This document shows, one piece after another, positions 6,286 to 6,990 of a stretch of DNA of 6,990 nt. The first letter of the stretch is position 1, and each line of letters starts with the position of its first letter. The notes under the pieces were generated by a model that was not told where the DNA came from, made no database searches, and saw nothing but the letters and a program-made list of their open reading frames with translations. The position numbers were made by a program, and so were the translations under genes. Origin of the DNA: Candidatus Staskawiczbacteria bacterium (GTDB lineage Bacteria > Patescibacteriota > Minisyncoccia > Minisyncoccales > Staskawiczbacteraceae); contig JAPLZD010000021.1 in assembly GCA_026395195.1 (NCBI GenBank), forward strand, positions 1-6,990, read 5' to 3'.

Positions 6286-6503
6286 CTGTAGCTATTGTAA
6301 ATGTGGTATGGGTAGTGGGTGCGGGTATTGCCGTAATCTGTTTTGTTGCCGCAGGACTTCTTTTTTTGACGGCCCAGGGTCAGCCGGAAAAACTCAAAAT
6401 AGCAAGAGCAGCCGCTTTGTGGGGGGTTATTGGCGTAATAGTTATGGTTGTCGCTTTTTCAATAATTAGAATAACATGCAACTCATTGGGAATGGTATGC
6501 TAA
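6261..6503 (+). CDS. Pilin-like protein 3, lacking an in-frame signal peptide
   Basis: From ATG 6261 the product is 80 residues: two helices (about 14-37 and 51-72) joined by the loop TAQGQPEKLKIARAA (37-51). It clearly belongs to the same family as its neighbours. Unlike them it has no signal peptide in this frame. A signal-like start (MSKKIITLILL, from 6229) exists one frame away, so the gene may be damaged, or may begin at 6261 and insert through its first helix. The frame stays open upstream to 5985, but there it overlaps gene 2 out of frame and encodes nothing pilin-like. Three cysteines (27, 73 and 80) are unusual for the array. The gene follows the palindrome, with no Shine-Dalgarno sequence before 6261. 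The body is sound; the N-terminus is uncertain. Confidence 0.7.
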   Translation: MVDSIQSLTVAIVNVVWVVGAGIAVICFVAAGLLFLTAQGQPEKLKIARAAALWGVIGVIVMVVAFSIIRITCNSLGMVC

Positions 6504-6538
6504 AAAATTTAAAAATAAAAATTATTAATTATAAAGGA

Positions 6539-6838
6539 ATGAATAAAAAAACAATTTTTTTAATTTTATTGGCGGCTGCAATTAGTTTGCCAGTTTTAGC
6601 CTCTGCGCAAACACTTGCCGGAATGGCAGAGGCCATCGCGGGACAGGTTGTGCTTGTTGGCACTTGGATAGTAGTTATTATGTGGGTTGTAACAGGCATT
6701 TTATTTCTTACTGCGCAAGGAGAACCGGCAAAGCTTAATGCTGCTAAAACCGGTTTGTTTGCCGCAATAGGAGGCACAATATTAATTATTATAGCCAGCA
6801 GCGCCATTCTTTTTGTAAAAAATTCATTTGGAATATAA
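6539..6838 (+). CDS. Pilin-like protein 4 (T4SS-pilin / TrbC-VirB2-like)
   Basis: A 99-residue protein with a signal peptide (MNKK, core TIFLILLAAAISLPVL, cleavage likely after ASA at 23). It has two helices at about 38-58 and 71-93. The loop LTAQGEPAKLNAAKTG (57-72) matches copies 2 and 3, with Ala in place of the usual Glu before Lys. The start at 6539 was chosen over the in-frame ATGs at 6476 and 6497. Those would overlap gene 3 or its stop and add a charged stretch ahead of the signal peptide. AAAGGA at 6533-6538 abuts this ATG and is too close to act as a normal Shine-Dalgarno sequence. The gap to gene 3 is 35 AT-only or nearly AT-only bases. It is likely co-transcribed and exported to the membrane. 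Confidence 0.85.
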   Translation: MNKKTIFLILLAAAISLPVLASAQTLAGMAEAIAGQVVLVGTWIVVIMWVVTGILFLTAQGEPAKLNAAKTGLFAAIGGTILIIIASSAILFVKNSFGI

Positions 6839-6862
6839 AATTAAGTTGCGAAAAAAACAATT

Positions 6863-6990
6863 ATGAACAAAAAAGTATTATTTTTAATTGCCTTGGCGGT
6901 TGTTGCATTATCTCCCTTGGCAGCGCATGCAAGCCAAATTGATGACACTGTAGCTGCGCTCTACAAAACGGCAATAGCCATAGGCGGGTC
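6863..6990 (+). CDS. Pilin-like protein 5, N-terminal part (cut by window end)
   Basis: ATG 6863 opens a frame that runs off the window after 42 codons. It encodes a clear signal peptide (MNKKVLFLIALAVVALSP, cleavage likely after AHA at 23), then SQIDDTVAALYKTAIAIGG. The MNKK start, signal-peptide length and position 24 bases after gene 4 indicate a fifth member of the array. The diagnostic two-helix loop lies beyond the window, so family membership is an inference from context. No Shine-Dalgarno sequence or promoter is visible in the 24-base gap. Confidence 0.7.
   Translation, partial: MNKKVLFLIALAVVALSPLAAHASQIDDTVAALYKTAIAIGG

Noticed and set aside
6476..6538. Earlier starts for pilin-like protein 4
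   Set aside because: They overlap the end of gene 3 or its stop region and add a charged stretch. The MNKK start matches copies 1 and 5.

Overview
The window reads as a piece of a Candidate Phyla Radiation (Patescibacteria, Parcubacteria-like) genome. This is inferred from content, not from a marker gene. The grounds are AT-rich DNA with short gaps, all genes on the plus strand, almost no Shine-Dalgarno sequences, and a run of small two-helix pilin-like proteins of the T4SS-pilin type common in that group. A surface protein whose domain style I associate with the same group supports this.

Layout. (1) Positions 1-1877: the 3' part of a large membrane-anchored surface protein with an Ig-like repeat and a carboxypeptidase-regulatory-like domain, then a small membrane protein 6 bases downstream. 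(2) A 100-base gap holds an extended -10 promoter whose predicted transcript starts almost at the next ATG. (3) Positions 1978-5388: a tight set of a metallo-beta-lactamase-fold hydrolase, a 69-residue single-helix protein and gyrA (DNA gyrase subunit A). Gaps are 1 and 8 bases, so this is probably one operon. (4) A 58-base gap carries a consensus DnaA-box 9-mer and a second promoter with a likely leaderless start. (5) Positions 5447-6990: five consecutive genes for small pilin-like proteins, the last cut by the window end. Between the second and third copies lies a perfect 30-base palindrome. The third copy has its signal-peptide start in a different frame from its pilin body.

How the genes may work together: the array probably supplies several variant subunits of a cell-surface pilus or secretion channel, or small membrane proteins derived from one. 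No ATPase, channel or coupling gene is visible, so the machine itself is not shown. The 5' surface protein may also act at the envelope. The hydrolase-gyrA operon looks like housekeeping.

No gene-free stretch exceeds 300 bases. I saw no tRNA, rRNA, CRISPR array or insertion sequence, and no convincing minus-strand gene.
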